From Chitinophagaceae bacterium (lineage in GTDB: Bacteria > Bacteroidota > Bacteroidia > Chitinophagales > REEL01): 32,316 nucleotides of DNA. Positions 16,381 to 24,471 of the stretch are shown here, one piece after another. The stretch spans positions 1 through 32,316 of the forward strand of contig REEL01000095.1 in NCBI GenBank assembly GCA_007695095.1. Reading direction: 5' to 3'. The notes beneath the pieces are model-generated. The model had not been told where the DNA came from, did not search any database, and saw nothing but the letters and a program-made list of their open reading frames with translations. Position 1 is the first letter of the stretch, and each line of letters begins with the position of its first letter. The translations under genes were made by a program, and so were the position numbers.

Positions 16381-17151
16381 CTAAAAACGAAGATGTTTTA
16401 CGGTATTCCCGTTATTAATCAATTGTTTTAGGGAATCTATCCCAATATTCAAATGCTTATCGGCAAAACCTTCTGTTACTTTTCTATCACTTTTTTCGGT
16501 TTTTACTCCTTCCAGAACCATTGGCTGATCAGAAACTAAAAGCAAAGCTCCGGCAGGAATTTTATTAGCAAAAGCAACTGAAAAAATGGTGGCTGTTTCC
16601 ATATCTATTCCCATCACGCGAATTTTTCTTAAATAAGACTTGAACTTTTTATCATGCTCCCACACTCTTCTGTTTGTTGTGTAAACTGTTCCTGTCCAAT
16701 AATCCTGCTGATGATCCCTTATTGTTGTCGAAATTGCCTTTTGTAAAGCAAAAGAAGGCAAAGCCGGAACTTCTGAAGGGAAATAATCATTAGATGTTCC
16801 CTCTCCTCTTATGCCGGCAATCGGTAAAATCAAATCGCCTAACTTATTTTTTTTCTTTAATCCGCCACACTTACCCAAAAACAAAATTGCTCTGGGTGAA
16901 ATAGCACTTAACAAGTCACAAATTGTAGCTGCATTTGCACTACCCATCCCAAAATTAATAAGCGTTATTCCATTTGCCGTTGCTGATGGCATTGCTCTGT
17001 CCAATCCGTTAATCGGAACATTGTGCTTTTTGGCAAAAACATTTAGATAATGGTTAAAATTGACCAGAATTATATATTTTCCAAAATCTTCTAACTTCGT
17101 ACCTGTATATCTGGGTAACCAATCGTTAACAATATCACTTTTATTCTCCAT
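16381..17151 (-). CDS. amn: AMP nucleosidase
   Basis: A 256-residue enzyme of the nucleoside phosphorylase/nucleosidase fold that would split AMP into adenine and ribose-5-phosphate. Typical features are the LPRYTG start, GMGSANAA (about 69-76), the ILFLGKCGGLK strand-loop, and MGIDMETATIF (179-189), which carries the purine and ribose-binding Met-Glu pair. It is much shorter than the E. coli enzyme because it lacks the N-terminal regulatory domain, as in the Bacteroidota form. It is the first gene of the amn-holA pair and diverges from the nuclease-like gene. A -7 box lies at 17185-17192. Confidence 0.92.
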   Translation of the reverse strand: MENKSDIVNDWLPRYTGTKLEDFGKYIILVNFNHYLNVFAKKHNVPINGLDRAMPSATANGITLINFGMGSANAATICDLLSAISPRAILFLGKCGGLKKKNKLGDLILPIAGIRGEGTSNDYFPSEVPALPSFALQKAISTTIRDHQQDYWTGTVYTTNRRVWEHDKKFKSYLRKIRVMGIDMETATIFSVAFANKIPAGALLLVSDQPMVLEGVKTEKSDRKVTEGFADKHLNIGIDSLKQLINNGNTVKHLRF

Positions 17152-17177
17152 ACCGTATTTTTTTTAAAATTAAACAT

Positions 17178-17194
17178 TAGATTGCAAATCTAAG
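17178..17194 (-). promoter_or_regulatory. -7 box and palindrome in the amn/nuclease divergent region
   Basis: On the minus strand TAGATTTG (17192-17185) fits the -7 consensus for amn, 34 bp from its start. It lies inside a perfect 7-bp inverted repeat with a 3-base centre, TTAGATT-GCA-AATCTAA (17178-17194). An operator that affects both divergent genes is possible. Such palindromes also arise by chance in AT-rich DNA. Confidence 0.4.
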
Positions 17195-17223
17195 TTAAAA
17201 TAAAAATAACATTAGATTATATA

Positions 17224-17688
17224 ATGATTGATTTTGCCATAAATATTACTCCTGATTTCAGTAAATTGAATATCAAACAAGCTGAAGGCAAGAAATATAT
17301 TTTTGATATCTTCAGAAAAAAATATATCCGCTTAAGTCCGGAAGAGTTTGTGAGACAGGCTTTTCTTCAGTATTTGCATTATAAAAAAGGGTACCCGAAA
17401 ACTTTAATTTCCATAGAAAAAATGGTAAAAAACACCAAAGGAAGATATGATGCTATGATTTATTCAAATTCCGGAGATCCGCTGATGTTGATAGAATGTA
17501 AAAATGCTGAGACTAAACTGAACACAAAAGTATTGGAACAAATAAGTCGCTATAATATTCAATATGGAATTCCTTACTGGGTAATTACAAATGGTGAAGA
17601 GAGTTATTGCTTATCGTTTAGCGAAAAGAAAAAGCCTGAGTATTTAAATGATATTCCCAATTATACGGAGCTGATAAAAGGCAAATAA
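17224..17688 (+). CDS. Type I restriction enzyme R N-terminal-like nuclease (HSDR_N_2)
   Basis: A 154-residue protein built around a PD-(D/E)xK nuclease core. The acidic pair Asp76 (RYDAMIY) and Glu91-x-Lys93 (IECKNAE) are in place, and QISRYN supplies the Q-x3-Y-like element seen in RecB-type nucleases. The upstream LSPEEFVRQ helix adds another conserved acidic spot. This matches the HSDR_N_2 domain at the start of type I restriction R subunits, but there is no helicase part and no HsdM or HsdS nearby. It is therefore unlikely to be a restriction enzyme. It diverges from amn-holA with 72 bp between starts, and related genes near holA are common in Bacteroidota as I recall. Its substrate is unknown. 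Confidence 0.85.
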   Translation: MIDFAINITPDFSKLNIKQAEGKKYIFDIFRKKYIRLSPEEFVRQAFLQYLHYKKGYPKTLISIEKMVKNTKGRYDAMIYSNSGDPLMLIECKNAETKLNTKVLEQISRYNIQYGIPYWVITNGEESYCLSFSEKKKPEYLNDIPNYTELIKGK

Positions 17689-17719
17689 AAAACCGGTGAA
17701 CAATATGAACACCGGTTTC
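17689..17719. terminator. Bidirectional rho-independent terminator
   Basis: A 9-bp perfect stem AAACCGGTG (17690-17698) with CACCGGTTT (17710-17718) and an 11-base loop. In the plus direction it is followed by CTTTTAAT. In the minus direction the reverse complement runs into TTTTTTATTT. It would end the nuclease-like transcript from the left and the ccm-gdh transcript from the right, matching the convergent gene layout. Confidence 0.85.
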
Positions 17720-17746
17720 TTTTAATCTCTCTAAATTATTTATAAA

Positions 17747-19162
17747 TCATGGAAAAACACCCATAGCCATATAAGCCACACCGATTTTATCAATTGCATT
17801 TACAAAACAAGCTGTACGTAAATCTTCGATATTTTTATTCTTTTTCCAAACTTCACGTGTTTGCCTGTATGCCTCTACCATGGTCTCTTCCAATCCTGAA
17901 CGTACCAAATCAATCTCATCGGCACCTCTTGACAGAAAAGCCAATTCTTTTTTATTAACTTTCTTACCGGTAAGGCGTTCGATTAATTCAATCATATTTT
18001 TATTGGAGTGCTCATCAAATCTTTTCTCTAACCTTCCAAAACGAACGTGAGAAAGATTTTTTAACCACTCAAAATAAGAAACAGTAACACCACCGGCATT
18101 TAAGAACATGTCAGGCACCATTAAAACACCTTTTTTAAGAAGTACCTCTTCTGCAGCAGGAGTTACCGGTCCATTCGCTGCTTCTCCAATAATTTTGGCT
18201 TTTATCTTATCTGCATTATCAATATTAATTTGATTTTCCAAAGCCGCCGGTATCAGAATATCACATTCATATTCCAGTAAATCTTTAGAGTTTTCAATAT
18301 TTTTTGCTCCCGGGAAATTCAATATACTTTTCGTATTTTTTCTATGTTGAAAAACTTTTTCAACATTTAATCCATTTGGATTATAAATTCCGCCTTCAAG
18401 TTCAGCAATGCCTGTAATAATTGCACCATGCTCTTCTAAAATTGTACCGGCATAATAACCAACATTACCCAAACCCTGAATAATGATTTTCTTACCCTCT
18501 ATACCGGGTTCAAGCCCCAGAGCTTTCATGTCTTTTGCATAGCTCACAACTTCTCTAAGACCATAGAAAACACCTCTACCGGTAGCTTCTTTTCTGCCTC
18601 TTATTCCATTTTGACTTACCGGTTTACCGGTAACACATCCGTAACCATCAATCTGGTCAGGATTGTAAGATAAAAATGTATCTAATATCCATGCCATTTC
18701 TCTTTCTCCGGTTCCATAATCAGGAGCCGGTACATCAATAGCAGGACCAATGAAATTCTTTTTCATCAATTCCACTGTATATCTTCGGGTTATTCTTTCT
18801 AATTGGGCAGTTGTTGCTTTTCGCGGACTGATTTTAATTCCACCTTTTGCTCCTCCAAAAGGAACATCCATAATAGCACACTTAAACGTCATTAATGATG
18901 CCAAAGCCATAACTTCATCCTTGTTTACGTGCATGCTGTAACGAATACCTCCTTTGGTTGGCAGTCTGTGATGGCTGTGCTGGGCACGATATGCCTCAAC
19001 AACAATGTACTCATTACCCATTTTTACGGGAAACTGCATCTCGTAAACGCTGTTACACACTTTAATTTGTTCAAGAAGACCTTTCGGCAATTTGGTATGC
19101 TTAGCCGCTTTATCAAAGCTTTTACATACATCATTAAAAAAACTATACTCATTTGTATTCAT
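17747..19162 (-). CDS. gdhA: Glutamate dehydrogenase (Glu/Leu/Phe/Val dehydrogenase family)
   Basis: A 471-residue enzyme that reversibly oxidises glutamate to 2-oxoglutarate and ammonia with NAD(P). The substrate domain carries PTKGGIRY (68-75), Lys94 in MTFKCAIMD and the catalytic lysine in GGAKGGIK (Lys106), with [12 protein letters not shown] after. The cofactor domain has GLGNVG (230-235) and the IGEAANGP segment, and the ending is typical. The dinucleotide loop alone does not settle NAD or NADP use. The gene starts 5 bp after ccmD, so it is probably the last gene of the ccm operon, an unusual pairing of cytochrome c maturation with nitrogen metabolism. Confidence 0.95.
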   Translation of the reverse strand: MNTNEYSFFNDVCKSFDKAAKHTKLPKGLLEQIKVCNSVYEMQFPVKMGNEYIVVEAYRAQHSHHRLPTKGGIRYSMHVNKDEVMALASLMTFKCAIMDVPFGGAKGGIKISPRKATTAQLERITRRYTVELMKKNFIGPAIDVPAPDYGTGEREMAWILDTFLSYNPDQIDGYGCVTGKPVSQNGIRGRKEATGRGVFYGLREVVSYAKDMKALGLEPGIEGKKIIIQGLGNVGYYAGTILEEHGAIITGIAELEGGIYNPNGLNVEKVFQHRKNTKSILNFPGAKNIENSKDLLEYECDILIPAALENQINIDNADKIKAKIIGEAANGPVTPAAEEVLLKKGVLMVPDMFLNAGGVTVSYFEWLKNLSHVRFGRLEKRFDEHSNKNMIELIERLTGKKVNKKELAFLSRGADEIDLVRSGLEETMVEAYRQTREVWKKNKNIEDLRTACFVNAIDKIGVAYMAMGVFP

Positions 19163-19167
19163 AGTGA

Positions 19168-19416
19168 TTAGGGTTTATTTTTTCTTTCCAGTTTAGAAAT
19201 TCTTCTGTCTATATATACTAAAAAAGCTATTATGCCTGTGAAAATTATCAACATTACTGCTAATACAGCGTAAATCCTGCCGTCTGCTCTAAGTTTGTCA
19301 GCCATTTCGATGGTAAAGCTTTCAGCCATCAAAGACGATGTGAAACTAAGAAGTAATATCAACAACAGAACTCCTTTTGCAATTAATTTATTGAAAAAAC
19401 TATTTTTAATCTTCAT
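19168..19416 (-). CDS. ccmD: CcmD-family protein
   Basis: An 82-residue membrane protein. A hydrophobic N-terminal segment (about 14-31, possibly a signal peptide ending MAES) is followed by a single transmembrane helix (about 47-68). A Lys/Arg-rich tail ([14 protein letters not shown]) points to the cytoplasm. This is the pattern of the short CcmD-like subunit that stabilises the heme exporter with CcmC in cytochrome c maturation. The call rests largely on context. Its start overlaps the ccmC stop by 11 bp, and gdh begins 5 bp after its stop. Confidence 0.75.
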   Translation of the reverse strand: MKIKNSFFNKLIAKGVLLLILLLSFTSSLMAESFTIEMADKLRADGRIYAVLAVMLIIFTGIIAFLVYIDRRISKLERKNKP

Positions 19417-20077
19417 CTTTTTCTTCGAGTAAATTTAATCTGATTAATAAAGTTGAAATCCACACACCTAAAACAATCCATCCTATAACAGCCGGATAAA
19501 ACACAACCCGCATTCTGCTGTCCAGGTCATAGACATTGAAGCCGGGATTTCCCCCGCTGCCGGGATGTAAAGAATCTGTCATTCGCGGAATCACATATAT
19601 AAAAGCTATGTACAAAACAAAGGCAAAAATACTGTATACTGCGGCAACTTTCGCTTTAGTATGTTCATCTTCTAGGGAACCTCTCAGTACAAAATAGGCT
19701 AAATATACCAGCAAACCAACCACAGCTCCGTTTAATTTAGGATCATTAACCCACCAGGCACCCCAAGTTGCTGCTGCCCAAAACATTCCTGTAATAAGGC
19801 CTAAAATGCCAAAAATCATGGCTGTAAAAGCGAAATTTTTAGCATATAAATCATGCTTGAGATTCGATCCGGAAAGATATTTAATACTGAAAGTAAAAGA
19901 AAAAATTAACATTACAACCATCCCAAACCACATGGGAACATGAAAATAAAGGTTGCGGATAGATTCATTTAATACCGGTAATCTGGGTACCGGCAACATT
20001 AAACCGGCTACAATAGAATATAAAATCAATACAACAGCTATTGACTTCCACCAGTTATTTTTTAAGAGAATATTCAT
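19406..20077 (-). CDS. ccmC: Heme exporter protein CcmC (cytochrome c biogenesis)
   Basis: A 223-residue multi-pass protein with about six transmembrane helices. It handles heme transfer to CcmE in system I cytochrome c maturation. The tryptophan-rich WGAWWVNDPKLN (about 109-120) between helices is the CcmC/CcsA heme-handling motif. His46 in YFHVPMW and the His in the SLHPGSGG loop are candidate heme ligands. It starts 6 bp after ccmB, and its stop overlaps ccmD. CcmE and CcmF are not in this window. Confidence 0.93.
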   Translation of the reverse strand: MNILLKNNWWKSIAVVLILYSIVAGLMLPVPRLPVLNESIRNLYFHVPMWFGMVVMLIFSFTFSIKYLSGSNLKHDLYAKNFAFTAMIFGILGLITGMFWAAATWGAWWVNDPKLNGAVVGLLVYLAYFVLRGSLEDEHTKAKVAAVYSIFAFVLYIAFIYVIPRMTDSLHPGSGGNPGFNVYDLDSRMRVVFYPAVIGWIVLGVWISTLLIRLNLLEEKDED

Positions 20078-20083
20078 TTTTTC

Positions 20084-20758
20084 TTATTCGCGCCAAAGAT
20101 ATGGAAATAAAATGATTGACATAGACAAAATTAAAACGTTCAAACTGATTAACATAATCCACAAGGAAATAGTATTTTCCATACCCGGCCCCTGAAGGTA
20201 AACCAGACTTGATAATCGAATTAAAACGACTAATAAAGGCAAAATTACAGGAAAACTTAAAATAGCCATCAAAGTAGTGTTATTTCCTGCTTTTGAAGCT
20301 ATAGAAGATATCATAGTAAAAATCAGCCCTAAACCACCGGCACCAAAAATGAGCAGCAAAAAGAACGATGTATTTTGAACTACAGGATTCCCAAACCATA
20401 TGCTAAAAAGCGACCAGCTCAATAACGCCAGCACAAACATGAAAATATAATTATAAAACATTTTGGAAATGATGACTGATTCCGGACTAAACAGAGTATA
20501 GAGATATAGCAACTTCTCTTGTGATTCCTGATAAAAGCTTTTTGCAATTGCATTTACAGAAACAAATAAAACGGATATCCAAAATAGTAAATTCCACCAG
20601 CCTGCATTCAGCTCATGTACCATATTTTCCTGCTCTAATACATTCAGAATTACAAAAACAGTTGCTACCATATACAAGATAATTCCGCCTATGGTATATT
20701 TATTCCGAAGCTCCAGTTTCCATTCCCGCTTTAAAAGCTGTATTATCTCATTTTTCAT
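20084..20758 (-). CDS. ccmB: Heme exporter permease CcmB
   Basis: A 224-residue permease with about six transmembrane helices and the FYQESQEKLLYLYTLFSPE segment of the CcmB family. It normally forms an ABC exporter with ATPase CcmA. No ccmA gene is adjacent, so that subunit must be elsewhere or supplied otherwise. It heads the ccmB-ccmC-ccmD-gdh run. A -7 box (TAATTTTG on the minus strand, 20776-20783) lies 18 bp upstream. Confidence 0.9.
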   Translation of the reverse strand: MKNEIIQLLKREWKLELRNKYTIGGIILYMVATVFVILNVLEQENMVHELNAGWWNLLFWISVLFVSVNAIAKSFYQESQEKLLYLYTLFSPESVIISKMFYNYIFMFVLALLSWSLFSIWFGNPVVQNTSFFLLLIFGAGGLGLIFTMISSIASKAGNNTTLMAILSFPVILPLLVVLIRLSSLVYLQGPGMENTISLWIMLISLNVLILSMSIILFPYLWRE

Positions 20759-20775
20759 AAAGGTGATTCCCCGCG

Positions 20776-20783
20776 CAAAATTA
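20776..20783 (-). promoter_or_regulatory. Candidate -7 box for the ccm-gdh run
   Basis: On the minus strand TAATTTTG fits the TAnnTTTG consensus and is followed by GCGCGGGG, with the ccmB start 18 bp later. A suitable -33 box was not found at the usual spacing (TTTG at 20815-20812 is too far away). Confidence 0.4.
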
Positions 20784-20903
20784 GCAATATTTATACAGAT
20801 GCCTCCACCTTCAAAAGATATTCTTTGTATTCAAGTCAAATACAAGATTGATTTAATTAAATTATTTAATTTTACGGCTCTTTAAAATTGAAAAGCTATC
20901 TCT

Positions 20904-22415
20904 ATGGAAAAAAAAATTGATAAAATCCTAATCGCTAACAGAGGTGAAATTGCCTTACGAATAATAAGATCTGCCCGTGAAATGAATATTAAAACAGTTG
21001 CTGTTTACTCAGAAGCAGACAGACTTTCACCACATGTTTTTTTAGCTGATGAATCTGTTTTTATAGGGAAAGCCGCTGCCTCAGAATCATATTTGAAGAT
21101 TGAAAAAATCATTGACGCAGCATTAAAAACAAATTCCGATGCCATACATCCCGGTTATGGATTCCTTTCTGAAAATGCTGTTTTCGCTAATGCGGTTGAA
21201 AAAGCCGGACTAATTTTTATAGGTCCGTCAGCTGCAGCTATTGAAATAATGGGCAGCAAACTCGCGGCTAAAGCTGCTGTATCTAAATATGAAACCCCTT
21301 TAGTTCCCGGTACAGACAAAGCTATAGAAAGTCCGGAAGAAGGAATTAACATTGCTGCTGAAATCGGGTATCCAATTTTAATAAAAGCCTCAGCAGGAGG
21401 TGGTGGTAAAGGAATGCGCATAGTCGATAAAATGGACGATTTTGAAGAACAAATGCTCACCGCTATAAGTGAAGCCAAGTCAGCTTTTGGAGATGGAGCC
21501 GTTTTTATTGAAAAGTATATAGCTTCTCCAAAACACATTGAAGTTCAGGTTTTGGGAGATAAATACGGAAACTATGTTTACCTCCACGAAAGAGAATGTT
21601 CCATTCAAAGGAGGCACCAAAAAGTTATAGAAGAAGCTCCTTCACCGGTTGTAGATGAAAAAATCCGCAAAAAACTCGGGGAAGCAGCTATAAACGCAGC
21701 TAAATCCTGTAAATATTACAATGCCGGTACTGTAGAATTCATTATGGATCGGGAGAAAAACTTTTACTTCCTGGAAATGAATACCAGATTGCAAGTTGAG
21801 CATCCCGTTACTGAAATGATAACGGGTATAGATTTGGTAAAAGAACAAATAAAAATTGCCCGTGGTGATAAGCTTTCATTTGAGCAACATGAAATACCTT
21901 TGAACGGACATTCAATAGAGCTCAGAGTTTACGCGGAAGATCCGGAAAATAACTTTCTGCCCGATACAGGCAAGCTTACCAATTATCAGATACCTGCCGG
22001 ATTCGGTGTAAGGGTAGATGACGGATTCAGAGAGGGTATGGATATTCCCGTTTACTACGATCCCATGATTGCGAAATTAATTGTTCATGGTTTAAACCGT
22101 GAAGAAGCTATTTCCAGAATGATTCGCGCTATTGAAGAATACAAAATTTCAGGTATTAAAAATACCTTGCAATTCGGTAAATTTGTTTTAGAACACCCTG
22201 CTTTTAAAGACGGTAGCTTTGATACGCATTTTGTAAAAAATTATTTTGAGCCGCAAAAGCTAAAAGAAAAGAATCTTAAAGATGATAAATTGGTTGCTGA
22301 AATTGCCTTAAGATTATTTCTAAATTTAAAAGAAGAAAAGGAAAAATCACTCAAACCTTTAAATGATAAAGCTTCTAAGTGGAGAGAAAAAAGAATTAAA
22401 CTCAGAGGTAATTAA
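20904..22415 (+). CDS. accC: Acetyl-CoA carboxylase biotin carboxylase subunit-like protein
   Basis: A 503-residue ATP-grasp enzyme that carboxylates the biotin cofactor of an acyl-CoA carboxylase. The N-domain has ANRGEIALR and the ATP-grasp loop AGGGGKGM (164-171). The catalytic block EMNTRLQVEHPVTE (291-304) carries Glu291, Asn293, Arg295 and Glu299. It is about 50 residues longer than E. coli AccC (449), with an added Lys-rich C-terminal helix (about 450-503). No biotin carrier or carboxyltransferase gene is adjacent, so it could serve acetyl-CoA or propionyl-CoA carboxylase. The 3' end overlaps the convergent dehydrogenase gene by 4 bp. Confidence 0.92.
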   Translation: MEKKIDKILIANRGEIALRIIRSAREMNIKTVAVYSEADRLSPHVFLADESVFIGKAAASESYLKIEKIIDAALKTNSDAIHPGYGFLSENAVFANAVEKAGLIFIGPSAAAIEIMGSKLAAKAAVSKYETPLVPGTDKAIESPEEGINIAAEIGYPILIKASAGGGGKGMRIVDKMDDFEEQMLTAISEAKSAFGDGAVFIEKYIASPKHIEVQVLGDKYGNYVYLHERECSIQRRHQKVIEEAPSPVVDEKIRKKLGEAAINAAKSCKYYNAGTVEFIMDREKNFYFLEMNTRLQVEHPVTEMITGIDLVKEQIKIARGDKLSFEQHEIPLNGHSIELRVYAEDPENNFLPDTGKLTNYQIPAGFGVRVDDGFREGMDIPVYYDPMIAKLIVHGLNREEAISRMIRAIEEYKISGIKNTLQFGKFVLEHPAFKDGSFDTHFVKNYFEPQKLKEKNLKDDKLVAEIALRLFLNLKEEKEKSLKPLNDKASKWREKRIKLRGN

Positions 22416-23395
22416 TATCCTGCTTCGGGCTTAACTTCATTTAAGATTTTTCCGCTTTTTAAATACTCCCGGACATTTAAAAATGTAGTTTTCCTGTTGT
22501 CATCTATGGCTTGTTTTGAGTGGGCTGCCTTGTGCGGCGACATTACAACATTTTTCAGGTCATGAAATGCAAATTTTGACGGTAGGCAAACTTCATCATT
22601 CGATTTTGGATATTGATACCAAACATCTATAGCTGCCCCTTTGATATCCTCTGACTCTAAAGCTTTGAAAAAAGCTTCCTCCTCAAAAACATCTCCCCTG
22701 CCTACATTTATGACATACTTGCCAGAGAGGAGTTTCATGTTTTTAGCATTAAATAAGTGTTTTGTTTGATTGGTTAAAGGCAAACAACAAAAAACAATCT
22801 CAGATTCTGAAATTGCTTCTTCTAAATTATTTGTCAGTTGAATATCCTCAGTTTGTTGCTGTATATTATTTTTTAGTCCTGTAAACGAATTTGTAAATGG
22901 TTTTAAAAATTGATGAATCTTCTTTCCAATACTTCCATAACCTAAAATGGAAACCTTTTTATTTTGCATACTTTCCCATAAGTCGTCACTATTATGCGTT
23001 CTATACCATTTTCCTTTTGACAATTCATTATGATAAAAAACGAGCTTTCCTAAAAGAGAAAAAGCCAAAGCAATAGAACGCTCAGCTGTTATAAAAGCAT
23101 TTCCATGTGCATTAGAAATTTTTATGTTTTTATCCTTTAACTGTTTCAAAGGCAATGAATTCACTCCGGCAAATGGGACAAAAAGGATTTTTAGCTTTTC
23201 TGCCAGCTCAATTTCCTTGTCAGTAATTCTTCCGGATACCAATACATCAGCATGTTTCATCTTTTCATTAAAACCTTCTTCGCTCCACTTTTCTTCCTTT
23301 ACATATTGATAATTAAATTCAGACATTTCAGCTTTAAGCTGCTCTAATTCTTTTTGCCAATTTTCATTCAAGGGGTGTCTGAATAAAATATTCAT
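22412..23395 (-). CDS. D-isomer 2-hydroxyacid dehydrogenase-like protein
   Basis: A 327-residue two-domain dehydrogenase. The NAD-binding glycine motif GYGSIG (152-157), the substrate-orienting arginine in NVGRGD (Arg233) and the catalytic histidine in SPHKAAHS (His288) are all present. In canonical members (DVxxxEP) a glutamate lies five residues after the Asp of the DV motif. Here the segment is IDVWYQYP, so that position is Tyr262 and the Glu is replaced. The substrate is unknown and activity may be altered or use another acid. The gene is monocistronic, with a 4-bp overlap with accC and a palindrome at its promoter. Confidence 0.88.
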   Translation of the reverse strand: MNILFRHPLNENWQKELEQLKAEMSEFNYQYVKEEKWSEEGFNEKMKHADVLVSGRITDKEIELAEKLKILFVPFAGVNSLPLKQLKDKNIKISNAHGNAFITAERSIALAFSLLGKLVFYHNELSKGKWYRTHNSDDLWESMQNKKVSILGYGSIGKKIHQFLKPFTNSFTGLKNNIQQQTEDIQLTNNLEEAISESEIVFCCLPLTNQTKHLFNAKNMKLLSGKYVINVGRGDVFEEEAFFKALESEDIKGAAIDVWYQYPKSNDEVCLPSKFAFHDLKNVVMSPHKAAHSKQAIDDNRKTTFLNVREYLKSGKILNEVKPEAGY

Positions 23396-23409
23396 GCTTT
23401 ATTTTTTAA

Positions 23410-23428
23410 GTAGTTTTATCAAAACTAC
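23410..23428 (-). promoter_or_regulatory. -7 box in a 19-bp palindrome before the dehydrogenase gene
   Basis: On the minus strand TAGTTTTG (23427-23420) fits the -7 consensus, 24 bp upstream of the start. It is embedded in a perfect 8-bp inverted repeat with a 3-base centre, GTAGTTTT-ATC-AAAACTAC (23410-23428). A repressor bound there would block the polymerase, but no partner is identified. Confidence 0.4.
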
Positions 23429-23521
23429 AGATTAAACTGCTTTTAAGTGTTTTCGTTTTCATAATTATAATGCTTTTACACAAAAAAAGTTAAGCTTAAT
23501 TTGCATTAATGATGGTAGCAA

Positions 23522-23551
23522 TTCGAAATTTAACGGCAATGTTTACCTTTG
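23522..23551 (+). promoter_or_regulatory. Promoter of the DMT transporter gene
   Basis: A TTCG -33-like box (23522-23525, one mismatch to TTTG), an 18-base spacer and an exact -7 box TACCTTTG (23544-23551). The gene's ATG is at 23555, only three bases after the box, so the transcript would be leaderless or the start lies nearly at the ATG. Confidence 0.5.
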
Positions 23552-23554
23552 CAT

Positions 23555-24418
23555 ATGCTAAAACACAATCCAGGGAAGGCAGCTCTTTTTATGATTATTG
23601 CCACTATTTCTGCTACTATCATGCAGGTTTGTGTAAAATTTTTAGCTCATATTCCGGTGGTTGAATTAATCTTTTTTCGCTCAATCATTTCTCTGTTGTT
23701 AAGTGGTAGCTATATTATCCGAAACCGAATTCCCGTTTGGGGTAATAACAAAAAACTACTGGTGATAAGAGCGCTTGCAGGAGTTTTTGCTCTAACACTT
23801 TTTTTTCTGACACTTCAGAAATTACCTCTTGCATCAGCTATTACGCTTCAATATTTATCTCCATTTTTTTCTGTTTTATTGGGCAGGTTCATACTCAAAG
23901 AAAAATTTAAGAAGCTGCAACTTTTCTTTTTTCTGATGGCTATTTTCGGCATTGCAATTATGGGTGCTTTTGATGAAAGAATTCCGTTTATTTATGCTGT
24001 AATGGGAGTGGTTGCTGCTTTTTTTGCCGGTTTAGCCTATAATTTTATACGCTTACTTGGAAAAACAGACCACCCGATGACGGCTGTTTTTTACTTTCCA
24101 CTACTGGCTACACCGGTTATGGCTATACCTACATATTTGCAATGGGTAACCCCTAGCCTTACAGATATTTTCTGGATAATTGGAATGGGGGTTTTTACTC
24201 AATTTCTGCAATATTATACCGCAAAATCTGTACAAAGTGATACCTTATCGCAGGTTACTATCATTAAATATCTGGGGATAGTATTTGGCATTACCGCAGG
24301 CTGGTTCATTTTTAATGAATCTTTATCCATGGAAAATATTGCAGGAATCACTATTGTAACCATTGCTGTTATTGGGAATTACTTTTTTGTAACTCAGAAA
24401 AAAATAAAGCCTGAATAA
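23555..24418 (+). CDS. DMT-superfamily (EamA) transporter
   Basis: A 287-residue protein with about ten transmembrane helices in two EamA halves (about 10-135 and 148-282). The first half begins FMIIATISATIMQVCVK and the second ends with a glycine-rich helix pair (GITIVTIAVIGNYF). These carriers export amino acids, nucleosides or other metabolites, but the substrate here is unknown. I chose the ATG at 23555 over a TTG at 23549 because the TTG lies within the -7 box. The TonB-dependent receptor gene follows 53 bp downstream from its own promoter. Confidence 0.9.
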   Translation: MLKHNPGKAALFMIIATISATIMQVCVKFLAHIPVVELIFFRSIISLLLSGSYIIRNRIPVWGNNKKLLVIRALAGVFALTLFFLTLQKLPLASAITLQYLSPFFSVLLGRFILKEKFKKLQLFFFLMAIFGIAIMGAFDERIPFIYAVMGVVAAFFAGLAYNFIRLLGKTDHPMTAVFYFPLLATPVMAIPTYLQWVTPSLTDIFWIIGMGVFTQFLQYYTAKSVQSDTLSQVTIIKYLGIVFGITAGWFIFNESLSMENIAGITIVTIAVIGNYFFVTQKKIKPE

Positions 24419-24431
24419 TTTTGCAACAACG

Positions 24432-24460
24432 TTGCATAAACTCAAATTTTTGTATCTTTG
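24432..24460 (+). promoter_or_regulatory. Promoter of the second TonB-dependent receptor gene
   Basis: TTG (24432-24434), an 18-base spacer and TATCTTTG (24453-24460) match the Bacteroidota -33 and -7 consensus. The start would fall near 24466, six bases before the ATG at 24472. An in-frame TTG at 24421 lies upstream of the whole promoter and cannot be the start on this transcript. Confidence 0.7.
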
Positions 24461-24471
24461 CATATCTAATT

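Noticed and set aside
17224-17688. A type I restriction system.
   Set aside because: Only a 154-residue nuclease-like domain is present, without helicase, methyltransferase or specificity subunits.
20848-20874. A promoter for accC (TTG at 20848-20850, TAATTTTA at 20867-20874).
   Set aside because: The -7 box lacks the final G and the spacer is 16 bases; the region is so A/T-rich that near matches are expected.
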